From Pomphorhynchus laevis (taxonomy: Eukaryota > Acanthocephala > Palaeacanthocephala > Echinorhynchida > Pomphorhynchidae), in contig WNNJ02000797.1 of NCBI GenBank assembly GCA_012934845.2, forward strand, positions 104,179 through 168,178: 64,000 nucleotides of DNA, written 5' to 3'. The notes beneath the pieces were generated by a model that saw only the letters and a program-made list of their open reading frames with translations, did no database searches and was not told the DNA's origin. A program made the translations under genes and the position numbers. This document shows positions 34,454 to 45,703 of the stretch, piece by piece (within the stretch, counting starts at the first letter, position 1; each line of letters begins with the position of its first letter).

Positions 34454-34495
34454 CCTTGACGAGAACTAATATAGTTAGTGAAAAATTTGAATCAC
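34454..34495 (+). ncRNA. Degenerate hammerhead-like hairpin at a PLE end
   Basis: CTTGACGA at 34455-34462, perfect stem ACTAA/TTAGT (34465-34469 with 34475-34479, loop TATAG), then GAAA at 34480-34483. The order is that of a type I hammerhead with a damaged CUGAUGA box. It sits between the end of one PLE and the 5' start of the next (34500). Confidence 0.5.
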
Positions 34496-34499
34496 AGTT

Positions 34500-34680
34500 T
34501 GCAATTTGTAAATTATATTCAAGATTGGTGTTGGGTAAACTAAATACTGCGTAAAAAGATTTATTTAATAATATGGTCAAATATACTAAGGTCATAATAA
34601 AATTGTGCATAAAAATCGATGCAACAATAGAATTTTTATTTAAGAATAAAATTTATTTACTAAAGTACACGATTTCTGTA
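34500..34680 (+). mobile_element. Start of a further Penelope-like copy in tandem
   Basis: Matches the PLE 5' region seen inverted at 30824-31080 (shared ATTCAAGATTGGTGTTGGG and TAAACTAAATACTG) and follows directly on the previous copy, a head-to-tail order common for Penelope elements. It decays after about 110-180 bp. Confidence 0.55.
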
Positions 34681-35686
34681 TTATAAATATGTGCACTTAA
34701 CATAAATAGATTCGACTTTATGTGCTAGCAAAATCTACCGTTCTGTTTATTCAATAATATACTTGTGAACTATGTAGCTATCCAAAGAAAACTCTAATTA
34801 CGAGTTTCATGTTTTGATGTTGTGATATGCATACATGCAGATTTTAATGTAGATATTTAAACAACCCAATGTAAGTAAACCCTGTATATGTATTTCGAAC
34901 ATAGATCGAAAAATCGATGCCAGATTAATGATACTAGAACAATTTAAAAGCTTCAACACAATTATTTATGGCGATATCTATCTGAAATCATAATATGGAT
35001 AATTTCAAATTTTATTTGTTGAGAACGAATTTTTATCTAAACAATTATATATATTCGAATAAAAGCGAGCAATTAGCAACAACCTCTGCTGAGTAAATAA
35101 GGATGGTTTGCACATCAAATGTTTTGGTTCGAGAACGAAAGCTGGCTAGTCCGAAACACAACGATTATCGCGGTTGGCTCACAAGATCCCGACTTTATCG
35201 ACGGCATCAACTTCTGGAGCTAAACATTTTGTCAATTCGTCCTTTCGGAACCAATTATTCAAAAACGATGAACGGACGAACTATCCTAGCTGCGTTATAA
35301 TCACCTGCTGATCGAAATCAAAACCACCCAAAAAAGTGCCAGTTCTATTGATGTTGTTTCTCGTTACGCCGCAGCCTTTATTGAAGCTATTCCAATATAC
35401 TCAGTGGAAATCCGCCTAAACGATCAATCACTATCTCTAGCCGTTTCACTGAGATTAAGAGTTCACAGCAGCCAGCCTTATGTATGCGCATGTGGCAAAC
35501 AGGCAAACACGTAGATAGAGTGAGCGAACACGCTCTCGATTGCCGACGGTTAAAATTCCGCTTTCGCCGTCATTCAGCTGTAAACGAGCTAGTGAGATAA
35601 AGCTTCAAGCTTCTGGCATTCTGTCCTGACTCGAACCAATTGGGCTGTCGCGAAACGATGGTAAGAGGCCGGATAGCGCTACGTTA
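34681..35686. other. SCAI intron: AT-rich, then a GC-richer island
   Basis: 34681-35090 is AT-rich with nothing recognised. From about 35100 base composition rises sharply. A plus-strand frame at 35103-35300 has no recognisable features and may be a shadow. The island could be a non-autonomous repeat or a small gene region and leads into the ORF at 35687. Confidence 0.4.
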
Positions 35687-35860
35687 TCACCGTGGGACGC
35701 GGTTCGAATTCTGGTGTGGGACTTGAGCTATTACAACATCCTCGCTGCTAGATACGAATACCACATAGTATCCACGGCTGGCGAGGTCGCCCGATGCTCC
35801 GAAGAAAAGAAAATTGGCAAAAGCAGTCGCACCGACCAGCGCCAGTACGAATTTACTCAT
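35687..35860 (-). CDS. Small putative secreted protein ORF (57 aa)
   Basis: Starting at the ATG at 35858-35860, the ORF reads MSKFVLALVGATAFANFLFF then GASGDLASRGYYVV and a polar tail, ending at 35687. The N-terminus looks like a signal peptide (basic residue, 15-residue hydrophobic stretch, small residues at the likely cleavage site). The frame is open for another 78 codons upstream, so the start is a choice made because the hydrophobic segment follows immediately. It lies inside a SCAI intron on the same strand. It may be exon 1 of a small gene or chance coding in a repeat. Confidence 0.3.
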   Translation of the reverse strand: MSKFVLALVGATAFANFLFFGASGDLASRGYYVVFVSSSEDVVIAQVPHQNSNRVPR

Positions 35861-37318
35861 ATCGCAGTCAAAATCATTGGTTCCTTCGGTCCATCCGCAA
35901 TGAAGTTCTTGTAATCTATAGGAGCAAAGCTGTCTCGATACCAAGGGGAAATGTGCGCGCACATGGCTGATGATGCGCCTTAGCACAGTCGTACAACGGG
36001 CAATTCTGCGTGTTTCAAAGAAGCAACTGAAGAATCTGCGCTCGAATTTTTCTTTAACATTTATATTATTTATAATTTTTATAATTTTGGACACTTTTCT
36101 TAAGATTTCGTTGAAATGTTTTATAGAATAAATTACAATCTTTTATGAAATCAATTGTAAAATAAATAATTGATATATGCCTTTTTAAAATAAGCTTTTA
36201 TCACTCTTATTTTGTTCAGTTTCATTTATATTTTCGCTGACTACATAAAATTAAATATCTCCGGACAAATAAGCAAACAATTGAAATATTTTTGATGACA
36301 CTGCACGTTGCTTTAATCCCATCAAGAAGCTAACAGCAGGAAGGTACATTTCAGTATTGGTGGACCTCACAGCTATTGATTTAATACCTACATTTCACAT
36401 TTCGGCCTTTTAAAATTGGCTGACCATCACTAAACTCGTTTGCTTTATTGACAGTTAGATTGAATTAAAGACTTTCGTCTTACAATTTGCAAATTAAATT
36501 TAAATCATTTCTGATTTTAAATTGAATCTGCGTTGGTAGGGGAAGATTCTACTTGCAATTTGAAAATCTACCTATTTTTGAAATTAATGACTATTATCAA
36601 ACTAGTCATTTATAGTAGTTTGCTTCATAATATTAAGTTCATATACCTGTGCAGCCATTGTTACAATTGAATTTTTTTGATGATACTACACGTTGCTTTA
36701 ATCCTATCTAAAGGCCAACATCCGAAAAATAAGCAAGCAGTTATGTCATAACTGTCTCATGTCTTATTTAACATTATGTCTTATTTTTAAAATATTTAAT
36801 CTTAATATTATGGCAGTGATATAATTAAAAATATAGCCACTTTTCATTATTGTTTATATTCGCACTACATGCCAACGAATATTGCTGCATGTCAATGATT
36901 ATGCCAACTAATATGCTCGCATCTCGAACATAATATCTACATAACATCTACATAATATATACATAATATCTACATTACAACGAATATGCTGGACTATACT
37001 GAGTATAACAAATCATCTTGTGTAGTCAAATATAGAAGAGCGTTTGATTATCTCAATAAAGCTACATAATTGAAGCAATAAACGGCCAATTCTGATTTGA
37101 TAATGGCATGAATCGAAATTATATGCAAACACAAACAACAACAGCATTTTTGCGTAAATTAAATGGATGATGTTTTATGATTTAATATAGATTATATAAG
37201 TATAAAGAAAATTGTTCAGAAATATGTAATGCGGAAGTAACTAGCTTGGGCGAGCAATAAAGCTTCACAGCAAAATACTAGCTAGTATTTTAATAAATCG
37301 TTTTTCACAATAATAAAC
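35861..37318. other. SCAI intron, AT-rich, no feature seen
   Basis: Direct repeats of a short phrase occur (GATACTACACGTTGCTTTAATCC near 36690 resembles 36295, each followed by ATC and an AAG/AAGG word), hinting at an undefined repeat. No coding sequence. Confidence 0.4.
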
Positions 37319-37453
37319 CTGATCAAAAGAACAACCAACGATCACTGCTTCCTGTAATCGATAGGAATACTTTGTAGGTGTAACTAATAATGACCTACTA
37401 CTTCCAAGACGATAGCTACCAACTTTCTCTCTTGCTGGCCAATACAGGTCTGC
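37319..37453 (-). CDS. SCAI: SCAI exon
   Basis: 135 nt ending with QEAVIVGCSFDQ before donor GTTTAT; the next exon begins VKFGEV (human ALIIGNCNNQVKFSEL). It starts either at 37453 (acceptor TTCTTTAG, reading ADLYWPAREKVG) or four bases later at 37449 (acceptor TTTAGGCAG), depending on the donor used upstream. The middle reads SYRLGSSRSLLVTPTKYSYR. Confidence 0.88.
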
Positions 37454-37839
37454 CTAAAGAAAAAATTATTGTTATGATAATAAAAACGATAAAGAAATTT
37501 AATAAATGGAATTTCTACATTTAAAAATCTATTTTAAGCTATTTAAATTTTCGGTATGGCATTTTTCGTTGATTGATCTTAATAGAAGGCGATAAACCTT
37601 TATTGACTAGTAATTTCTCACCACTATTCATTATTGTCATTAATCATCAATTTGTTCTTGACAAAATTTCAGTTAAACGCATTTTTAATAACTGCAGTTT
37701 AACTACATAGAAATATGGATTTTATTAAGAGAACTAAATCACTTATACATTTTATTCTTTTCAGAGAATTTCTTTTTGAAAAATCTACAGTGAATTGAAT
37801 AACATTTGATATGAACTATGTAGAAATGAAAATAAGAAG

Positions 37840-37945
37840 TAGTAATGAGAAACTGTTATGTTATCAGTGCCAACACTATCCATCGGTACAACACATCGGA
37901 GAGGCCAATCGCACTAATGATATATTTCCTTTAGAAGTATAAATT
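37840..37945 (-). mobile_element. Diverged PLE-B tail fragment
   Basis: TAATGAGAAACTGTTATGTT, then ATCAGTGCCAACACTATCC and CACTAATGATATATTTCC follow the order of the PLE-B tail block (compare 6228-6320) with many substitutions. This is an old copy. Confidence 0.5.
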
Positions 37946-38234
37946 ATAGTATAAATTATAGATTATCACTATAATTTATGTTTCCTTCAGAAATATGTCT
38001 TGTCCAGATGTCATTGCAGACGTCACCTGAAAGTTAACTCGATTCGTTACAAAACGCAATTCTTAGATATCTGAACGATTTTAGTGTATATGCAGGTTGA
38101 TGACTAGATGCTTTATCGATATAGAACATGTCTAAAAACATCATATTAAATTTAGTTCCTATTTTGTAGTTTCGCAAATCAATAAATCGAGCACATAAAA
38201 CTCGATTTATCGATTATATTAAATTAGGAAAAAC

Positions 38235-38343
38235 ATGCCTTTAAAAATGAATCAACATCTTTAACTAAAAGTTTCCATTCTGCTTGATTCTCCTCGGATG
38301 GATCATTTGCGTTTAATATGGAAGTACATAATTCGTCTAATTC
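38235..38343 (-). CDS. SCAI: SCAI exon
   Basis: Starts at 38343 after acceptor ATATTTAG in phase 0 and reads ELDELCTSILNANDPSEENQ, AEWKLLVKDVDSFLKA (human ELSDEIEDYTHRF, EDQVEWNLVLQEVAAFIEAD). Its end is ambiguous: a GT donor after 38235 paired with the acceptor before 37449, or a GC donor after 38239 paired with the acceptor before 37453. Both keep the frame. Confidence 0.88.
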
Positions 38344-41287
38344 CTAAATATAATTATCAAATGTTAAAAAAAGCATTTCAGAATGCGCAAATTGTAAAAA
38401 CATTAATTGATATTAACGATCCAAATATTTGATGATGTATTTTCTTAAAATATTCATCTATGAATATTAAGATAAAATAAAAAATTAAATATGATATATT
38501 TATAATGTTTTAACAAAATATTCAAAAAATATTACTTTATAAACATATAACGTATGCATACTATAACAATGTGTCAGGGACAAACTCTTGATGAATATTC
38601 TGTTGTATGTCGATATTTGGAGGTAATTATTCGTAGCGAACTCGCAATTACTACATAAAAAGTAAGACTATAACGCACAAAATGTAATGATTTAGATACT
38701 TCGTCTTAGATATTTTACACATTGTCTTATAAGTTATACAATAATTCTAGGCATTATAACGTTTAGATAAATTAATAATTTTAAATTTACTTGTGCTTAT
38801 ATTTCATATAAACAAACTTTTTACGCATTCGATTTATTTGTTTCTACTTTTTAATATTAATCCATATTTACATGTAAATAGGTTCGGCAAATGGGCCACA
38901 ATAACTGAGTTTATAAATTCGTCACTAATCGTCTCAATCAGGCACAAGAAAGTTTGCAGTGATGGCAGGAGAGGACAAAATAGATATGCAAAACACACTT
39001 TTGCCGGTGACATACTAATGTATGTTGATATGGTCTAATCATATTCACGGTTTGCCATTTAGCGATTTTAATAGCAAATGACTTTGGACACACCTGTGCA
39101 CGCTTACTCAGTCAAATACAATGTTCTTTATTTACTTTTTTAATTTAACAGACATACTATAAAATAATATTAACACAATAATGCTAAATAATGATGTTAA
39201 AATAATGATGATAATGATGTCATAATAATACTAAAATAATGTTATAATGTTAATACATAATAATAACACATAATGTTAACATATAATATTAGCATTATGA
39301 CATTAACATTTATATTGACATTAATATTGACACTTACCTTAATATTGACATTTACATCAATACTAACATAATGTTAGCACAACAACAATTTCTTGACAAA
39401 AAAGACAAATAACAAAATCCAAGATTTTTTCTATCAATCACTGGTCCGGATGTCAAGTCGTGGAGGCAGTGCACGGCACCCGACAGTGAAAACTCATCCA
39501 GTCAGTGGTGAGTTGATAATTGTTCTTAACACTTAATTTATATTTTGTAAATTTGTTGCTTGTCATTTTCATTGTTTTAGATAATGTAAAGTCACTCGAT
39601 CAGAGCATCGTACTTATAATGTTAACACATAATGCTATAATATGTTTAGCACATATAATGTTATAACACATAATGTGTTAGTAAAATTCCGATTTCATAG
39701 CATATGTGTAGCCTTATATTGACGGAAGGAATCCATAGGAATATCTCATATTTTGATAACAACATTATTTGTTGACATCGAACATATTTCTCAAAAGCTA
39801 ATATCAATGTCACCATAAGAGAATGAATTAATGAGTTATGTATCAACAGTACTTTTTTAATCTGCCAGCCGCTCAACATAGCAATCAACAGCACACACGG
39901 AGAAGATAGGTCAATTTCGATTGAATTGAAAAATAAAAGTGAATGTGGGACGAATGCTGAATGTGCTTTGAAGTACGTAGCGCACACTAAATCCTTGACT
40001 AATTTTGAACACAGCGAAAAATATCTGCTGCAGTGTTCCTCTAAATTGTTTGGGCCAATAAGTGCATCCAGTTACCTCTATAGTAATTATTAAGCCTTCG
40101 TGTCCAAAAATACTTTGCCAACGAATCGTGTTTAGCGAATGTATGAACAGTTTTGATTTTTGTAAGTTAACATTGTATCTCTGTTGCTTACATATTGATC
40201 AGTATACGACAAATATGCGATAGGTCTTCGGAGCTGCTAACAAAGATTGAATCATCAACATCTTGGCATTGATTTATTGATGAGATAAAATCTCGGATTT
40301 TATGTGTCCAGGTATCGCTAAGATGGCAAATGTTGCATTATAATGGAATTACTTTGCGTAAACACACATGCGGACCCCAAAATACATCATTTTTCAACTA
40401 GCAATGCATTCGACTTGTATATGTTGTTAAGTACTAATTTGACGATAGGGCATATTTTATCTGTTTTAATTGAATAATCGATTGTTTGCTAGATCGAATA
40501 CTTTGCGTTTACAGATAGTATTCCGTACTCCTCGTTAGCGTGAATATGATGAGTCGGTGCATGTAAAACGTACCCGATACCACCTGGATGTCCTGTTCGC
40601 ATTTGAAAACTGTTCTCAAATCCCTTTTAGCGATTGTGACGATAGTTTTACCAATTACATTTATTTTACAAAATAAATAGGTTTAAATTTATTTGGAACA
40701 ACGAAATTTTTACCAAAACCGATTTAATTTTTCAAAACTAATAATAGCTACAAGCAAATGTCAAAATAAAAATCTTTCGAAAATGGATACATTTCAAAAT
40801 TAAATTCAAGTATTAGTCGTATTCATAAAACTTTGATTTGTGTGCAGTACTATTTCATCGAATGCAATGACATGGGCAACCTGGCATATCGAGAATGTCA
40901 GTTTTTATTAAAATGGCATAGGCACTCTTTATAAGACCTTTCTGACTTTCGATTTTGTAAAAAGCTATGTCCTTTAAAATAAAACCAGCGGCTTTACCGA
41001 TTCCACAATGTAATGATAATAATAACATTGGTGCAAACATTTTTGTTTTAATTTTAAACATTAGGAAAGAAGAAAGAAAGAAAAAGGCAGCAGAAATTAG
41101 TTAAAAATCAGTAAAAATGTTTTGCTATTTTCGAAAATTAATTTCCTAATGACGACAGTAAGTCATTGAAAATATGCATAATATAAAAAGGAAAATATTA
41201 TTATAATATGTTAGAATAATATTCTTACAATCGAGGCATTTATCTCTATGATAATATCAAAGATATTTCTATTAATCTTAGGGACAA
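38344..41287. other. SCAI intron: AT-rich with ATAATGTTAACA-type repeats
   Basis: About 39160-39390 and 39610-39680 hold imperfect repeats built on AATGTTAACACATAATG-like words. Frames at 39661-39987 and 40855-41061 (minus) have no family features and are not called. No gene seen. Confidence 0.45.
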
Positions 41288-41505
41288 CTAATCAGATCAG
41301 ATAACTGAGTCTACGTATTTTATTTTAAATATAAATCAAAAATAAAGATACATAATGAATAATTATATAAAATTTTATACAATTTATATTTATATCAAGT
41401 TAAATATTAAAATTGAAAATTAAAATAAAAGTCAATGTTTATAAATTGAATAATAATGTACAGACAATGTATAAGAGAATAAGAATTAGAGATCATCAAT
41501 TTGCT
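41288..41505 (-). mobile_element. PLE-B copy 7, 3' tail only
   Basis: Starts AATCAGATCAGATAACTGAG, runs on through TCTACG and continues through the AT-rich tail to AAGAATTAGAGATCATCA near 41500. Truncated before the hairpin block. Confidence 0.75.
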
Positions 41506-41956
41506 GAAAGTTTGCAGAAACTAATCAAAAATTTCCTGAGATTAACATTTGTCGCACGAGATTCAGTAGTTGATTAAACATCAACGACAACTTTTATCTA
41601 TTCTAATAATTGAAAATGAATTTTCCTATATTTTCGATATTATTTAAACAAAACTATTATTTTAATTGCTACCTTTATTTTACTATCCATCAGCAAATTT
41701 TCACATATTTATTTTCAAGGATATGTTATTTTCAGTCAACTTAAGAAAATATTCAAATTGTCAAAATCATTCGTAATATTTCAATTTTCTGTTCCGTCGC
41801 TTTATATTTTCTTCAAATATAATTTTAATTATAATCTTAATTTTAGTTCCTTTCAAACAATTGGTAAAAGTAATCACTTCATAACCAATTAGGACTAAAA
41901 ATTGATGTGTTTAAAAGCAGAATAATAAATAACGAAAATGTAAAAAAGTGACTTGC

Positions 41957-42049
41957 CGTCGCCAATTCTCGGACCATATGCATATTGTCAAGCATCAAAC
42001 TGACAACGATAAATCGAGCATAATATCGTAAAATTTTCAGGGTTAAGTT
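41957..42049 (-). CDS. SCAI: SCAI exon
   Basis: 93 nt, phase 0. The acceptor GTTAAGACAG precedes 42049. It reads NLTLKILRYYARFIVVSLML then DNMHMVRELAT, matching human ELVVKKLRYYARFIVVCLLL and NKMDVVKDLV. The best donor is a GC site, ACG|GCAAGT, after 41957; a weaker GT site lies five bases further on. Confidence 0.9.
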
Positions 42050-42138
42050 CTGTCTTAACGAGAGAGCAAAAATAATCGATTTATTCAAAAACAACCATAG
42101 AGTTGTTACAAGGAGTGTTCGCTGAAGTCGTCTGGAAC

Positions 42139-42265
42139 AAAATGTGATTCCTTTGTCGAACTAGACGACGAATGTTGCTGCAGCATGGAAAAGTACTTCC
42201 GTGATCGAATTGCGGAATAAAACGTGAATGCTTCCTGCAGATAATTCGCCTCACTTGTCCTAAGA
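42139..42265 (-). CDS. SCAI: SCAI exon, 3' boundary uncertain
   Basis: Starts at 42265 after ...TTTTTGAG, completing a Tyr codon carried over from the exon ending at 55248. It reads LRTSEANYLQEAFTFYSAIR and SRKYFSM, matching human LRTSETSYLNEAFSFYSAIR and QRSYYSQ. A Ser-rich, lineage-specific stretch follows. The only GT that keeps phase 0 into the next exon is after 42139 (TTT|GTTCCA), a weak donor, so the true end may differ. The intron to the next exon is only about 89 bp. Confidence 0.85.
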
Positions 42266-42771
42266 CTCAAAAATACCTATTACTAAGAGACAGGTATTGT
42301 GATTATCTATCTCATGTTCAACATCTGATGTTCAATATCATTATATATGATCGAGCAAAATGGATAAGTAATGTGAATTAAAAATCAATTTCACTGTAAT
42401 ATATAATTGAAAATATAAATAATAGTTCATTATATTTGAGCATCAACTGATAATTAATACAATATGTAAATTAAAATATTATAAAAATTTAATAAATTAA
42501 TGATGTTGTGTTACTAAAATAAAAATAATGTGAGCTATCTGATTAAGCTATGCTTTATCATTTTAGTTACAAACTCGTAGCTGAGAATAATTCAAAAGGA
42601 ATATATAAAGACGAGTTGATAGAAACATGCATCGCTAGCCAGTGTATTTTATTTATTGTGATTTATTTTACCACAAGACATTCAACAAATTGGGTATTAG
42701 TGTGCGAAATTTAATTTTAATATTGAAACGAACAAAAAACCAAACACGCATCGTAACTATTAACAATCCTA
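42266..42771. other. SCAI intron, AT-rich, no feature seen
   Basis: Sequence between the exon and LINE-A copy 3; nothing recognised. Confidence 0.5.
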
Positions 42772-45178
42772 TTATCTGTCTACATTCGTCCAGGGAAAAT
42801 TCACGAGAACCGTGATTTCCTGGATAGTATTATTGACAGCGGTTATGACATGATACTTGGGGATTTCAACGACAGAACTGGTCGTTAGATTAATGCAGCA
42901 CTTCGCAGAGCTAGGAACGGTTATCTGATTCACAAAACCCCATCCCCTACATTTCATTGCACATCAACAAATTCTATCCTCGACATTTTACTGCTTCATT
43001 CGAGGTGGTTGTTAAAACCCCTCTGCACGGAGCAGTCGCGCCAGCAATTGTCCACCTTTCATGACCTAATTCGTTGAATAATTGAAGAAGATACATTGCT
43101 TCGAAGGAGGTTTCACTTTGATCCGATAAGAGTAACCTTCTTCCAGGCGGCTATCCAACTCTTTCCCAGAATAGGAAATGAGAGTCTGACCGAATTTAAT
43201 ACCTACCTCTTTTCGCAAGCTACCGCGATTTTATCGACCACCTATAAAGGTCGTATAAACAATCCCACCGACGAAACTCAAGGTCCTAGCAAAATTGCTA
43301 AACCTCCCTAATATCTCTGTTTCCGCCAGACAGGCTCCCTCAAATGAATACTGGAGCACTAGATATAGGTTCCAGCTGAGTAGAGATCGGACGAGCATTG
43401 CTCGTCTTAATCCTTATCAGTCATTCTTTTGGAAGATGTTCAAGAAGACGAAGTTTGTTTGCTCTAAGGATAGGGCCTTGGGTTGGATAGAGAATGTAGG
43501 CTTGATAAAGTTTTGGAGTCACTAGCCCTACACAACTATGGAGCCACTCAATCATCTCAACCAATCTCGCCTTGGTGTAACTTCAGAAGTAGGGATCTAT
43601 CTGTTACGGATATCCTTAACTCCTGGGGTCCACTCCCGGGCACCTCCAAATCCTCGCTCCACTTTCTCGGGTCTGTCAGCTTTTGACAGCTGATCAGAGA
43701 AGAGAGGTGGCCGTCACAATGCTTTTAGCATTGTGACGGGCATCAATATTATTAAGCGTGTTTTGATCTCTCTGATCAGCTGATCAGAGATCTCTCTCTG
43801 ATCAGCTTTTGACAGCTGATCAGAGAAGAGAGGTGACCGTAACAATGCTTTTAGCATTGTGATGTAGCAGGCATCAATATTAGTAAGCGTGCTATTAGCA
43901 TTCCGATGTATTAGGTATCAATATTAGTAAGCGTGTTTTTATTCCTAAGAAAAAATCCTGCTCATGCCCTAAAGATCTGCGACCCATTTCAATTCAAAAT
44001 GCCCTCGTGTCGATTTACGAAAAAGCGCTTGCGCGTAAAATCCGCGACCATTTAAGTAGGCGTAATTTGATCCCTCCAGGTTTTCATGGGTTTGTCAAAG
44101 GTCGCTCGGTCCATTCAGCAGTTGGTGAGGTGGAGCAGTTTTGTCGGGATAATAGCCATCGTCTAGTTGTGGCTGTTTTCCTTGACTTTTCTGCTGCATT
44201 TGACCGCATCTCTATTCCTTTTGTGATCTCTTCTCTCAGGTCCCTCGGGTTGCCTGCGAGAATTGTGAACAGAGTGGAGATCCTGCTGTATACCAAGCAA
44301 TTTTACTATGAAGACGACCCTGATGCGCGTCAGTTCTACCCTATTACGGGTGTACCTCAAGAATCCCCACTTTCTCCTATCTTTTATCTTGCTGCCTCCA
44401 TTAATCTATTCAAAATATTTATACGTGAACGACGCCTAGTGGTGTACGCTGTGACACCACAGCCCTGTTCACTGGACACAGGTGTTAAGACGTAGTCTCT
44501 GACATCAGCCGTTTCTTTTTAAGATTAAAAGATCATTTACCCATATCCAACCTTATTTTAAACTCCGCCAAATCGCTGGTGGTCGTCTTTCATGGATCTC
44601 CTGCGACGAAGCAAAAACTTAAGAGATTAGCACTCTCTGCGCTCTTCTCCATATTTGCATCTGAACCACTTCCCACCTTCACAAGTCGAGTAAAATACCC
44701 GGGGTTCACCGTTACGGTGAACTGGTCGGCGAAAGCCGACCTGGATAGACTCAAACGTATCTTGAAGAAAGCTAGGTGGGCCATAAACGGGCTCAGCATC
44801 TGCTGTTGAAAGGGAAAACCCAAGTGCGCATCTGGGGCACTTGAGCTATCTCGGGATTAGTCTTCTTTTCAAGAGGACGTCCGCCAGAGCAAAGGCTAAG
44901 GTTTCTTAAGCTCCTCGCCTCTCGTTTACCAAGCATAGTCCGCACCGACTGGACTCTTCGGGGAGTGAAAGACCCCGGATGGTTCAGTCGGAAGGCGGCG
45001 TGTTGGATAGGTTGGGGGCTCAGATCCCTTTTGATTTGAGGCCTTAATATCGATATGAAGACTTAATAAATAGAAGAAAGAGAGTCTTGTTTTTGACTGA
45101 CTTTATTTAATCACCCTATTTATCACTGTATTTATCACTGTCTTTTGTATTAGTAAGAAAATCTTATTATTATTTCGA
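42772..45178 (+). mobile_element. LINE-A copy 3, ORF2 region
   Basis: 5'-truncated non-LTR element. Endonuclease end: MILGDFNDRTGR near 42850 (the GDFN motif of APE-type nucleases). Then the inter-domain part (43096-43686), the RT at 44007-44495 (GFVKGRSVHSAV, AVFLDFSAAFDRISIPFVIS, GVPQESPLSPIFYLA), and the C-terminal part near 44579-44809 (VVFHGSPATKQKLKR, RVKYPGFTVTVNWS). The YADD box is damaged, and frameshifts and stops are spread along it. A local rearranged repeat lies at 43680-43925. The 3' UTR ends near AAGAAAATCTTATTATT. Confidence 0.85.
43680..43925 (+). repeat. Local triplication with nested palindromes inside LINE-A copy 3
   Basis: The segment CAGCTGATCAGAGAAGAGAG and CAATGCTTTTAGCATTGTGA occurs twice, about 120 bp apart, and ATCAATATTA-TAAGCGTG occurs three times. 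CTGATCAGCTGATCAG and CAATGCTTTTAGCATTG are palindromes. In other LINE-A copies this place has a single version (compare 13495-13560). Confidence 0.8.
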
Positions 45179-45229
45179 TATAAAAAGAGGCCGCAACGCA
45201 TATTTTATAATAATAATAAAGACTTTATT

Positions 45230-45608
45230 AATAATCAAACAACATGCAAGTCGGTCAAGTCAGTTAGTACAAAGTCAAAATCAAAAAAAAACAGTCAACA
45301 TCTTCGTAACCGTGTCTACTTCTTTCTTCCCAGTAATTTTAGCCTCAAATCCATAGGGATCTGAGCCCTCCAACCAATCCAACACGCCGCTTTCCGACTG
45401 AACGACCCGGGATATTTCACCTCCCGAAGAGACCAGTCGGCGCGGACTATGTTGGGTAAGCGAGAGATGAGGAGCTTAAGAAACCTTAGTCTTTGCTCTG
45501 AGGGACGTTCTAGAGAAGAAGACTAATCCCGAGATAGCTTAAGTGCCCCAGAGGCGCACCTGAGTTTTCCCCTTCAACGACAGATGCTGGGCCCGTTTCA
45601 GAGCCCAA
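45230..45608 (-). mobile_element. LINE-A copy 4, 3' fragment, inverted
   Basis: Reverse-complement match to the C-terminal and 3' UTR part of LINE-A (compare 44820-45060), including the CAGATGCTGGGCCCGTTTC segment near 45580. Adjacent to copy 3 and pointing toward it, so the two 3' ends face each other. Confidence 0.75.
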
Positions 45609-45703
45609 TATTATTTTATATAGCTACTAGTAACACATTTATTTGTATTAAAACTTTCGGGCATGCTTTTTTACTAGTAAAAGCGATTCTATCAAAGTTG
45701 ACA

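Noticed and set aside
35690-35712. tRNA gene or SINE promoter around GGTTCGAATTC
   Set aside because: A B-box-like string is present, but no A box at the right distance and no cloverleaf can be drawn.
39160-39390. Repeated AATGTTAACA words as a CRISPR-like or satellite array
   Set aside because: Units are irregular, spacing varies and there are no spacers; it is low-complexity AT-rich repeat.
40855-41061. Minus-strand ORF of 68 codons as a SCAI exon
   Set aside because: It has no similarity to SCAI and the neighbouring exons already join the known protein order in phase without it.
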